Assembly: GCA_037576215.1 (NCBI GenBank)
Contig: JBANDB010000004.1
Coordinates: 4,774,001-4,838,000, forward strand
Direction: 5' to 3'
From: Armillaria gallica
Taxonomy: Eukaryota > Basidiomycota > Agaricomycetes > Agaricales > Physalacriaceae
Length of the DNA: 64,000 nucleotides
This document shows, piece by piece, positions 11,340 through 23,700 of this stretch (positions are counted from its first letter, which is position 1; each line of letters begins with the position of its first letter). Below the pieces are notes generated by a model, which searched no databases, was not told the origin of the DNA, and saw nothing but the letters and a program-made list of their open reading frames with translations. The position numbers and the translations under genes are program-made.

Positions 11340-14300
11340 CATTGACTTGTTCAGTTACACATTATTTTAGCATATTTACCTACAGCTTCCTATATATCTA
11401 TATTGCTGCTTCTGGTATTCTAGCTCCTCAGTTGCTTTCCTCATTCTTGGTGCACTGAGGAGGTCCATATTTTTCCTTTATCTACCAGTACTACTTAACA
11501 CTCACACTACCATCTAGTTACTGACTTGTGTCTTTATACTATAGGCTCTTAGGTCTACAAACTTGCATTGTCTTGACCTCCACAGGTGATCCTGTATCAG
11601 GCTCACATTTTGTTCTCACATGTGTTTCTGTATCTCTGTCACCTTTCATTTTTACATATACCAGTTTGGGTGACAGTGGTTATTTCTATAGGTGGGCTTA
11701 ACATTACTGTCCACATGTTCTTTGGATACAACAAGTTTTCTTTTTTTCAATCATTTCACAATCTTGGTGTGTTGGTCTCGAAATGACAATATACACTGCA
11801 TGATGGTCCTAATAATTGAGCCTTGAATATTAAATCTGAACAATATTTATTTTCAGTCATTTTCTTGCTTAATATATCAATAAAATAAATATCTTTTTAA
11901 TATTTGAGATTTTATGTAGTTTTAAAGCAATTTTTACAAATATAAAAAAGATACTAAAAAAAGCTTTTACCTATTTTAGATTCAAATACAATAAAAATAA
12001 ATATCTTTCAAACTTGATATTTATGCCTCATTTATTGAAGCCATCATGCAGTGATAACTAGGAGTTTGAGCAGCAACTTTTCATCATCACTTACTTCTTT
12101 CTCTGTAGACCAGTAGATATCTCTTCCTAGCAATAGTGTAATAATCTTGGCATTGTACTATTGAATATATTCATTTGACAATCTATAATCTGTAAATAGT
12201 CTCAAAGCTAAGACACATAAATACATTTCCAGTATGGATATGTGCCATTTTCTGCATCAGTATCATTTGGGTCATAGACAATTGCATCAACTGCTCTCTT
12301 GTCATTGACTTCACTATATTCTCATTTCCCCAATACTCAAATACAACTCTGCAAGCTTCTTCCCTTTCATCATCATTCTATTGGTTTTAGTTTCTTGTCT
12401 GAAGCCAGGCTGAGATTAGTTCACAGATTCTCTATTATACCTGTTGTCTTTAGCAGATACATGTGGGATTGGGTCTGTCATGATGTGTTTTGGTCGCCAT
12501 TGAGGCCATATAGGTACAGGGATATCCATGCTAGTCAGATATGGTGGAGTCATTGGTAGTGATGAAAATAATATCTTTGTTGGATTGATATTGCTTTATT
12601 GTTATGATTCTTCCAAGTTCATTAGAATCTGATGGGTCATTGGGGATCCACATAGGCTTCTGAATGCTAAGTGGCATCAGAAGTTGGCTATGAGGATATA
12701 GCCTTCCCCAAATAATAACTTGGTTGGTGCCAGTATTTCTGCTAAAGTGAATCCTGGCTCAAGCAATCCTTCTGCTATCATTGGCATGTTTATTGGGGCA
12801 CCAGTTTCTGGTGTACACATGTCTACAGGTCTGTATGTAAATGAGTGCATTAAATTTAGTTGCATATTATTGTTGTTGTTGATAGCATCTATATCACCTT
12901 TGTCAATTGAGAAAGATCCATTGTGGTCAGTCCAGATAACACTATCATTTTCTATTACACTTCTGTCTTATATATATTCATGATCAGTGGCTTGCTTCAC
13001 TTTGAATACCAATTTACCTTTAAATGTAGTAGATGCAGCTTTTTCTAGCTGCCTCAAGGCCATTTTGCCTCTTGATCATCATGCTTCTCCTGATTCTTGA
13101 GGTGAAGATCTGCCACTTTTAGCTAGATTGTCATATAACACCTTATCATCATTTCTCGACTGAGATTGTGATCATGGCATTGTCATTTCATCAGTGAATT
13201 AATTGTAATGATGAGAAATGAAATTTCCAGTAGAAAAAATGAAAGTAGCTAATAAAAATAGTTGGAAAAGCTGTAGAAGTCTTTAATGCTTGTGTCACAT
13301 GTAATAGCTTTAACCAAAGTATAATGATCAACTACAATAGGTATAGAACTGATATCACTAAAGCTGTGTATGTGTATATAAGAGCATTAGCCAATGCCAA
13401 TGCCAAATGATCATAGATTATGAACTTAGAATATATGTATTTAGATATAGATGTTACCTTTTACATATATGGTGCTGCTGTAATTCCTTCACCCTCCCAA
13501 TGTTAAGAATTTCTATAGCTGATATCTGACCAGCATTATTTTTCGATCTTGATACTACACCAAATTCATATGGTATTAGAATCACAACTATATAGATGGA
13601 CTGCTCATATCCATTACTACTAGAAGCTTTATTTTTCAGCACATGGTGTTCTACAATGCAGGAGAGAATTTGTCTAAACTAGACATAATCTATTACCTTG
13701 CTGCATGCACTATCACTCAAGAAATGTTGAATAGTGTGTACCTTTGGGCACTCATCTGGATTGACTAGCACAGTGGTATACACTTACAAGAGGCCAATAG
13801 GGAACTTGAACTGGATAGACAGATCCAACTACAGCAATATGACACATCTGCTATTGCAGACATGTTTTTGGGATGGTAGTTCCTAAATACTAGCAATACA
13901 CATCACATTAGGACTCTCCTATGCTACAAATGCTATAAGTATTAGCCCACTGGCCATGTCCAGAATAACCCTTTTTAGCTACTCTATAGCAAGAATGCTT
14001 TATTTACCTGGCTGAATGAATACTCACCTTCTCTTCCTATGTCTAATATCATCATGAGCCTAGACTATACTAATGACATTAATGTCCCTATGATGCCTGA
14101 TGAGACATCCATTCTTGGTGACAATACTGCTGAGCCTGCACCTAACAGTGCTGCTAATAAAGAGTCACACAATTTCAAGTCCAAACAAGTGCTACATCCA
14201 GATGCACTTGTAAATAGGTAGAAGAAAAACTGCTCAATAACATCTGCATTCTTGCAGATGCAAGTTGCAAACAGGTGCCAATGCCAAAGTGTTAAGAACA

Positions 14301-14645
14301 TCTATATCTGCAAGTGACACAGAAACACCTGCCTTAATTTCTGATATAAACTTGAAATTAGATGAATTTAAACTTATATAGAATTAAGCATGCTACAAAA
14401 GTTGTAACAGGACATGGTTTTTATCAATAACTCAGATCATTAATTACAGCTTTTCTACTTCAACAACCTCACTTGAAGGACCAGCAGCCAAGTTGCTTAT
14501 TGCCTTTCATCTCCCATTATTTGGTCACTTCAATTTGTCATTGAAAAACTGACTGAGTTCTTCTTCCACAACTAGGTCTAGTCACTTAGCCTAGGAATTC
14601 AGCATCATCTGATCAATTGCTGACTCAGCAGAAAGATTATGCCTA
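11340..14645. other. AT-rich stretch without a supported gene
   Basis: Only short frames with no recognisable domain. A CYKC...GH pattern near 13930 faintly recalls a Gag zinc knuckle but has a stop in it and lacks proper spacing. Probably old, decayed transposon sequence. Confidence 0.5.
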
Positions 14646-15034
14646 TCTATATATTAAGACAGGACACTGATATAATAAGCTGACTTTGAATTTTCCGGCC
14701 AATTTCGGCTGAGTTTGAACTTCACCATGCTGCTATGGTGTGGCTTCAAGCCTGTGCCCTTTCCTTCTTACCCTCTGCTCTGTTTCACCCCCCCTCACAG
14801 TGTATCATCCCAGGCAAGAGTTACAGCCCTGTGATATATAATAAGGATTTCTGGGATCTCTCACAGTACTGTCTATCAATCTTTGATTAAAGCTCTTTGT
14901 TTCTGATTTTCTCTATAGGTGTCTTTGGCTCTTTGGCTCTTTCTCACACAACATTGCTACAATTTCTGCCTTTCCATCTCTTGTGATGTATGTACCACTC
15001 TTATTTCTCCAAGATCAATGCTCACAGCTTTCTT

Positions 15035-18000
15035 TTAATAGGTCTCCATCCACTCCTACCAGAGAGAATGATCATTTTGATTTTCCAGCTCCAGTTACAC
15101 CAGAGCAGAATTGTCATGCAGAACAGGAGCAGGATTGTCTTCAGCGTCTTCAGATGACCTCCCCCTCTGACCGTTGTGGTCGATCACCAGATCCAGGTCC
15201 TGATCCTAATATTGAACTTCCACGCTTAAATATCAATGTACCACCTGAGACACATATTTCATCTCAGTTAGATCATCCACGTGAACATCCCATGCCTGTA
15301 GTACCAAATCTTTCTGTCTTTCTCAGAAGTAGATGTCGTAGACAATTACGTGGTGGTGCTCCTGAAGGATCATGATTACCTTCACCACCTCCACAGCCAC
15401 CATTATCATTACCACATCAGCATCAACCACTGCATGCTGTTTCTGTACCACTTCCTCTGGCAAGACGTCCATATGCTGAGGTGTACTCCCAGCATGATAT
15501 TGGGAGTAGAAAATGGATGTGTGAATGTTGTGGGGCATTACATTGGCATGATGAGCGGATTAAAAATAAGTCAAAAACTACACCGCATTTTGGGATGTGC
15601 TGTCTACAAGGGCAGGTCAAATTACCTCCTCTTCCTTCTGCTCCTGCCATTCTTCGAAATCTTCTTTGTGGCGACAATCCAATGTCAAAAGCCTTCTTAC
15701 AGGATATCAGACAGTATAATGCAGCATTGGCATTTACATCCATGGCTGTAAAAGTTGATGAGGCAATTACCAACTCTTCAGGACCATACTGCTTCCATGT
15801 ATCTGGCAAGCTTCATCACCGGATGGGATCTCTGCTGCCTGAGGAAGGAGAGAAATTGTCTTATGCACAGTTGTATATACATGATCCAGTGGAGGCATTG
15901 CATATGCGTAATCGCTGTAATCCTAACTTAAATCCTGAAATCATGTCCCAATTACAGGATTTAATGCAGGATATGAATCCATATGTTGCTTTATATCGAC
16001 ATGCATATCTCATTATGAAAGAAAAGCCCTGTGAAGAGTATCCAAATATTGAAGTATGATTGCATGTGGGTGATGGAACTGATGGGCGACGATATAATCT
16101 TCCAACAGTAGATGAGTTGGCTGCTATTATTCCTGGAGATGGATCTGAGCCTGTTAAGAATGATCGAGATATTGTTTTACGTATGCATGATCATTCTCTC
16201 AAATGCATTAGCCAACTTCATCCAAGTTATCAACCTCTTCATTATGTTCTCCTTTTTCCACATGGAGAATTGGGTTGGAATATACATATGCTCCTGGAAG
16301 AGACTGAAACAAGTAAACGTAGAGAAAATAAAAAGGTTACTCAGCATATGTATTATGCCTACCGCCTACAGGATCATCCAATATTTGAACCAAATGCACC
16401 ATTGTATAGAGGAGGACGGCTGTACCAACAATATATTGTGGATGCATGGGCCTCAATTGAACAAAGTAATCTCAACTGGGTTCGAAACAATCAGAAAACT
16501 ATCCATGCAGATCTGTATAAGGGAGTGGTGGATGCAGCTACTAATGCTGATAGATTGCAAGACTCTGGCCAGCGTATTGTCCTACCTTTGTCACATACTG
16601 GCAGTCCTCGTGCAATGTATCAGCTATATCAGGACTCTATGGCAATTTGTAGAGCTTTGCAGAAACCAGATATCTTTCTTACAATGACAGCAAACCCACA
16701 GTGGCCAGAAATTGTTGAAGCTCTGAAGCATACAGATGGACCAGATCAGAAAGTGGAGGATTGACCAGATATTGTGGCCAGGGTCTTCCAGTTGAAGAAG
16801 GAGGCCTTACTGAATGAAATAAAGGATGGTGGAATATTTGGAAAAGTCAGAGCTATGGTGCATACTATTGAATTTCAGAAGCATGGACTCCCTCATATGC
16901 ATCTTTTGATTTTTCTAGATCCTGAAGACAAGATTTGCACACCTACTGATGCTGATTCAGTCTCATGTGCTCAGATTCCTGATCCTGTTACTCAGCCAGT
17001 TCTTTATGAGATTGTCACCAGATGCATGGTCCATGGTCCATGTGATCACCGCTGCAAAGGGCCTGATGGTCGTTGTACAAAGAACTTTCCAAAAGAATTC
17101 AATGAGCACACTGAATTCACCAATGATGGATATCTCAATTTGGCACGTCCTAACAATGGTTGTGAGTATGTTAAAATGCATGGTGAAACCCATACTGTCT
17201 ATACCAACCATGATATTGTCCCATACAATCCTTATCTCAGTGTAAAATATAACTGTCACATCAATGTGGAGGTTTGTGTTTCTGTCAAGGCCATCAAATA
17301 TATCCATAAATACATCTACAAGGGCCATGACAGGACTACATTAGAGGTTCAGGATCATGATGAGATTAAGGAGTTTCTGGATGCACACTACATCTCTGCT
17401 ATTGAATCATGCTGGAGAATCTTTTCATTTTGACTACATCAAGAGGAGCCAAATGTTGTCCGTCTTCAGGTCCATCTCCCTGATGAACAGCTTATCACAT
17501 ATGATGAGAATGACAGTCCAGAAGAGGTGTTAGCAGCTGCAGAGGCAAAGACAACAACTCTGTTACAATGGTTTGATCTTAACAAAAGAGATCCCACTGC
17601 ACATCGGTATCTGTATCAAGATATTCCTGCCCACTATACCTGGAACAAGAACAAGAAATGCTGGAAGACATGCCAAAGACACACAACTATTGGTGGTACT
17701 ATTGACTGAATGTATCAGGCTGCCCCCTCATCTGGGGAGTGGTTCTATCTGCAGCTTCTTTTGACAGCTGTTGCTGGCACTCAATCTTTCCAACATCTAT
17801 GCACTGTCAATAATGTGGAGTGTGCTACCTTCAAGGAGGCATGCATAGCCATGGGTTTGCTGGAAAATGATAATAAATGGAGGCAATGCTTAGAAGAGGC
17901 TGAAATTATGCAGTCAGGAGCACAGTTGTGATCATTATTTGTGACCCTCCTTCTCTTCTGCCAGCCAGCAAAGCCAGATGAGCTGTGGGAGGAGTTTAAG

Positions 18001-19697
18001 GAGAACATTTGTGATGATCTGGCATACAAGCTCTGCCAACATGATGTTCCAAATCCAACAGATGCTTAGCTCTATGATTTTGGTCTTCATCTTATTGATA
18101 AACTCCTTCAATCTCATGGTCGTCGTCTCTCTGAGTGGACCCAGATGCCAGCCTCTACTATGGACTGGGCTGCATATGAAGATAATCCTCTTCTGGCAGC
18201 ACAGCTGGCCTATGATATCCCATCTCTGCAGCAATTAGTTGCTAACAATCTCCAAACATTCAATGAAGAGCAAAAGACTGCTTATAATACTGTGTTTGAC
18301 TCTGCTATGAATGAAAGAGGGAAATCAGTATTTCTGCATAGTGCTGGAGGTGGTGAAAAGACTTTTGTGTGCAATACTATTGCTGCTGCTGTTCGTGCTG
18401 AAGGAAAGATTGCATTGACCTGTGCCTCCTCTGGTATATCAGCAATTCTCTTAGTTGGAGGGCATACAAGCCACAGCACCTTCAAAATTCCAATTCCCTC
18501 ACATGATGATACAACATGCAGTATTCGTAGAGGGACTCACTTAGCTGAACTTCTTTGTAGAACTTCTCTCATCATTTGGGATGAGGTTCCTATGCAGAAC
18601 CGACATGATATTGAGACTGTTGATCATACTCTTCATGATGTCTGCAATAAGGATGTTCCTTTTGGTGGAAAAACTGTACTTTTTGGTGGTATGTGTCCTT
18701 ATTCTAAGTCACTATAGATTGACATTTCTAATTATTTATTTTAGGAGACTTTCGTCAGACATTGCCAGTTGTTTCATGAGGATCACAGGAGCAGATTGTT
18801 GCAGCTTCATTTCACCGTTCACCTTTATGACTTCACATTGAAGTTATTCATTTAAAGAAAAACATGCGCCTGGATCAGACTCCTGAAAATGTAGAGTTTG
18901 CCCGTTGGCTACTTACTGTTGGTGCAGGTGAAGGGCTTACTGATGATCGTACTATCACTCTTCCTGCTTCTATGCATCTGGCCAACAATTCACTTTCTGA
19001 ACTCATTCAATATATTTATCCAAACATTCAAGCTGGCCACTTTCAAGACCGCTTCTTTTTAGAAAGAACAATTCTCTCTGGATGCAATGATGATGTTGAT
19101 GAAATCAATCAACAGGTTCTGGATATGTTTCCAGGACAAGAGACAGTTTATTGGAGTACAGACAAGACAATAGAGGAAGAGTTGGATGATCCTGCTACTC
19201 TTTATCCAGTGGAGTTTCTTCAAAGTTTCAATGCCTCTGGATTGCCATGTGCAAAGCTGGCTCTCAAAGTTGGATGTCCTCTTATGCTTCTCCACAATCT
19301 GGATCCAGCAAATGGCCTATGCAATGGGACACAGATGATTCTCCCACGTTTCCATCCCCATGTATTAGAATGTTGTCTTCTCAGTGGTAACAATGCAGGC
19401 AAGGCTGTTTTCATCCCACGCATCACAATCAATGCAGATACAGCAGAACTTCCTATTGCATTTTCATGTCACCAATTTCCAGTCAGGTTGGCTTTTGCAA
19501 TGACAATCAACAAGTCTCAAGGACAGTCAGTTACTTATGTTGGATTAGATTTACATACTCCTGTTTTTTCTCATGGACAACTGTATGTAGCACTTAGCCA
19601 TTGCACTTCTGGACAACGGATTCGAGTTCTCTTTCCATATACAGAAAAAGGTACAAATACTTTGAATATTGTATACCCTGAGGCTCTATTACATTGA
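15035..19697 (+). pseudogene. RepHel (Rep nickase plus Pif1-like helicase) of Hel1, broken
   Basis: Helitron replicases nick DNA through a two-Tyr HUH domain and unwind it with a Pif1-family helicase. Seen here in order: a Pro/Ser-rich N-part after an acceptor at 15034; a CECCGALHWH finger (15514-15545); the HUH motif PHMHLLIF (16891); the two-Tyr motif KYIHKYIYKGHD (17296-17331); Walker A as GGGEKT (18346-18363, one Gly changed to Glu); a 56-bp intron (18689-18744) whose removal gives the helicase motif GGDFRQTLPV; and a C-terminal FSHGQLYVALSHC. In-frame stops occur at 15373, 16057, 16762, 17431, 17707, 17929, 18067 and in the last exon. At 16762 and 17431 Hel2 still has CGA and TGG, so those stops arose by single transitions. 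Confidence 0.85.
18689..18744 (+). other. Intron in the Hel1 helicase domain
   Basis: Donor GTATGT, acceptor TTTTAG. Splicing joins FGG to DFRQTLPV in frame, which is the conserved Pif1-type motif, so the intron is real. The Hel2 counterpart (near 24638-24695) keeps the donor but its acceptor reads TTTTAA, a G to A loss. Confidence 0.75.
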
Positions 19698-19780
19698 TAA
19701 TACATATTTTTTTCTGAACTAATAACTGACACTCCCCAAGTAATAAGCCGGGTTTGGGGCAGGCCTCAACAAGCCGAAGT

Positions 19781-19847
19781 CCCATGTCATAGTCAGGTTG
19801 CCAGGACCCAAGGTACGAGGGTCCGGCAATTGTGACGAAGACATGGG
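19781..19847 (+). other. Hel1 3' terminal hairpin
   Basis: Outer stem CCCATGTC (19781) with GACATGGG (ending 19847); inner stem TTGCCAGGACCC with GGGTCCGGCAA. Eleven bases separate it from the end at 19858, the usual Helitron spacing. It is thought to act as the stop signal for rolling-circle transfer. Confidence 0.8.
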
Positions 19848-20711
19848 GCATAGGCTTGTCTATATATTAATACAGGTTGATGATGACAAAGATAGTGGAC
19901 TTTGAAAATTCTGGCCATTGCCAGACCATGGCATTATCTGGCTGAGTTTCAATTCTGCCACAATGCTACCCGCAATTTTCATGCTCTTGCCATCTGCCCC
20001 CTGCTCCCGTGCTTCATTTCATGTCCCCTGTGCCGCGTCGCCCCAGGTAAGCATTAGTTCCTTCTTTGATGATGTTAGCCCATCTGATCACGCTCTTTTA
20101 GGCTATTTTAGTACCTTTTTCACAGTACTGCTCATCAATCTTTGATGGAGGCTGTTTTTGACTGATTGTCTCTTCAGGTGTTCTTGCCCCAGATTCCTGT
20201 TTGCTCTCACAGGAGTGACTTCCCTTTGCTTCTGGAGTCTGTCTTTGGTTGCTTTCTGTTCAGATCATTTGCACAGAGTAGATCAAGGTGCCACTGGGTG
20301 ATCCCCTCAATTTCTGTGTCAAAGCAAAGACAAGAGCTCTCAGATTTGGTTCTGAGCCTCTTTCCTTTCTTTAGGGCACAGTTATTGGTGACAAGCCTAC
20401 TCTCTTGCACACCTGTGAATAGGGGCCTCTGTCAAGCACAACAAGTCAGGGAGATTGGTGTGGCGGGACCAATTGGGTATTTGTGTTCACACAGATATAG
20501 TTGCCCCCCCTTCCATTTGTGAAAGTGTAGCTCCATAACTGCTGTTGTTGCATCAAATTCCTCTGTACCAAATTTTGTGGTCTGTCTGCAGTCAATTATA
20601 GATTTCTACAGTAGAGAGGTTTGTTACTCTGTGATTGAGTCCATTGCTGCCATCTGTTTGTACCCTGCAATGTATGTGTTTTTTATATCTGATAGATTGG
20701 GTGAGATGCTC

Positions 20712-23700
20712 ATAGCTTTCCTCCAACAGGAATCCATCTACACTCTCCAGGAATGATGCCTTTGACTTTCCTCCCAGTATGCCTGAGTGTGATCCTCAGG
20801 CAGAGCGGGAGCATGATCGTATTCAACATCTTCAAATAACTTCTCCTTCTCATTGTTGTGGCTGATCTCCTCATCCAGGTCCTGATCCCAATATTCAACT
20901 TCCACGTTTTAACATCCCGCCTGAGACCCACATTCCATCTCAACTGGATCGTCCATGTGAACATCCTATGCCTACAGTACCGCCTCATCCTGTTCTTCCC
21001 ACCAGAGGAGGGCATCGTAGGCAAGCACGTGGTGGTGCACCTGGCAGACAGTTGCCTGCACATGATAATGCTTCTGTTCCGCAGCTTCCTTTGCCACCAC
21101 AGGGCTGTGGGTGTGGTGGTGGACATAGACATGCATGAGGGAGAGGAGGTCACAGCCATGGGAATCATCCTCCACATGCATTGTCACCACCTGATATTGA
21201 TATGATGAATTCTGTTGATGAATCCCGACAGTCACCACCTCTGCTTCCACCATCACCTACACCACCACCACCATCACCACCACCACCACCACCTCCTGTA
21301 CCTCCTGTACCACCTACACCACCACCACCTGCACCACCTGTACTACCTACACCACTACCACCTCCCCCACCACCACCACCGCAACCAAGGACCATACCTT
21401 CCTTACTTTCTTATGCGAGACATCCATATGTTGAACCACATTCTCAGCAGAGTATTGGAAAAATGGAGTGGATTTGTGAACACTGTGGTGCACCACATTG
21501 GTATAATGAGCATCTCAAGAACAAGTCAAGGACCAGACCCCGTTTTAGCATGTGCTGCTTGCAAGGACAGGTTAAACTCCCTAATCTCCATCCTGCTCCT
21601 GGCATTTTCCGAAATCTTCTGTGTGGCATCAGTTCAATGTCTGATACTTTTATGAAAAATATCCGACAGTACAATGCAGCTTTAGCATTTACATCAGTGG
21701 CTGTAAAGGTGGATGAGGCAGTTACAAATTCTTCTGGACCATACTCCTTCCGTATATCTGGTGAGCTTCACCATCGGATGGGATCTCTGCTACTTGGAGA
21801 AAACCAAAAGATGTCTTATGCACAGCTGTATATACATGATCCAATGGAGGCATTGGGAATGCATAATTGTCGCAATCCTAATCTGAAGCCTGAGATTATG
21901 TCTGCACTGCAGGGATTGCTCCACGATGTAAATCCATATGTCCCATTATATTGACACGCCTATCTCATTATGAAGGACAAACCTCATGAGGAGTATCCAA
22001 ATCTTGAAGTGCGACTGCATGTGGGCAATGGCACTGATGGTCGGCGGTACAATCTGCCAACAGCAAATGAGTTGGCTGCTGTCATTCCTGGAGATGGATC
22101 AGAGCCAGTGAAGAATGAATAGGATATTGTCTTACACATGCATGATCAATCTCTTAAACACATCAGCCAGCTACATCCAAGCTATCAGTTTCTTCATTAT
22201 GTTCTTCTCTTTCCTTATGGAGAACTGGGTTGGAATTGATATATCCCTCTGGAGGAGACAGGAACCCGTACAGAGCGTAAAAAGGTCACCCAACATGTGT
22301 ATTACACTTATCGTCTTCATGAGCGCCCAACTGTTGAACCAGATGCACCATTGTTTAAAGGAGGGAGCCTGACCCAGCAGTATGTTGTGGATGCATGGGC
22401 CTCAATTGAACAAAGTGATCTCAACTGGGTTTGGAACAATCAGAAAACTATCCGTGCAGATCTGTATAAGGGAGTGGTGGATGCAACTACTAATGCTGAT
22501 GGATTGCAAGACTCTGGCCAGCATATTGTCCTCCCTTCATCACATACCGGCAGTCCCCATGCGATGTATCAGCTGTATCAGGACTCTATGGCAATTTGTA
22601 GAGCTTTGCAGAAGCCAGATATCTTTCTTACAATGACAGCAAACCCACAGTGGCCAGAAATTGTTGAGGCTCTGAAGCGCACAGATGGACCTGATCAGAA
22701 AGTGGAGGATCGACCAGATATTGTGGCCAGGGTCTTTCAGTTGAAGAAGGAGGCCTTACTGCAGGAAATCAAAAAGGGTGGAATATTTGGCAAAGTCAGG
22801 GCTGTTGTGTATACTATCGAATTTCAGAAGCATGGACTCCCTCATATGCATCTTCTGATTTTTCTGGATCCAGAAAACAAGATTTGCTCACCTGCTGATG
22901 CCGATTCAGTCTCATGTGCTCAGATACCTGATCCTGAAACACATCCAATTCTTCATGAGGTGGTTACAAAATACATGGTTCATGGTCCCTGTGATCATCG
23001 CTGCAAGGGGCCTGATGGTCGCTGTATAAAGAATTTTCCAAAGGAGTTCAATGAGCAGACAGAATTCACCACTGATGGATATCCTAATCTGGCACACCCC
23101 AACAATGGTTGCAAGTATGTCAAGATGCATGGCGAAACCCGAACTGTCTATACCAACCATGATATTGTCCCATATAATCCCTATCTCAGTGCATGATACA
23201 ATTGTCACATCAATGTGGAGGTCTGTGTGTCTGTTAAGGCCATAAAATATATCCACAAATACATCTACAAGGGCCACAATAGGACTACATTGGAGGTTCA
23301 GGATCATGATGAAATCAAGGAGTTTTTGGACACACGTTACATCTCTGCTATCGAGTCATGCTGGAGAATCTTTTCTTTCTGGCTACATCAGGAGGAGCCA
23401 AATGTTGTGCATCTGCAGGTTCATCTTCCTGATGAATATCTCATCACATATGATGAGACTGACAGTCCAGAAGAGATCTTAGCAGCAGCTGAGGCAAAGA
23501 CAACAACTCTGTTACAATGGTTTGATCTTAACAAAAAAGATCCCAGTGCACGTCAGTATCTGTATCAAGATATTCCTGCCCACTATACCTGGAACAAGAA
23601 CAAGAAATGCTGGAAGACATGCCAAAGACACACAACTATTGGTGGTACTATTGACTGAATGTATCAGGCTGCCCCCTCATCTGGGGAGTGGTTCTATCTG

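Larger units (their letters stand above)
14646..19858 (+). mobile_element. Hel1: Helitron with RepHel gene, first of a tandem array
   Basis: The 5' end is TCTATATATTAAGACAGG preceded by A (14645). The 3' end is a hairpin (19781-19847), 11 bases, then GGCTTG at 19858, next to the 5' end of Hel2. Hel2 and Hel3 have the same ends. Canonical Helitrons start TC, end CTRR and insert between A and T. Here the ends are TC and CTTG, and the array as a whole is flanked by A (14645) and T (27453). Length 5213 bp. Confidence 0.85.

Noticed and set aside
13880..13980. Possible Gag zinc knuckle (CYKC...GH)
   Set aside because: Wrong spacing, no final Cys and an in-frame stop.
21181..21655. Gly-rich minus-strand and His-rich plus-strand open frames
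   Set aside because: By-products of the CCACCA-type proline tract of the Hel2 RepHel gene.
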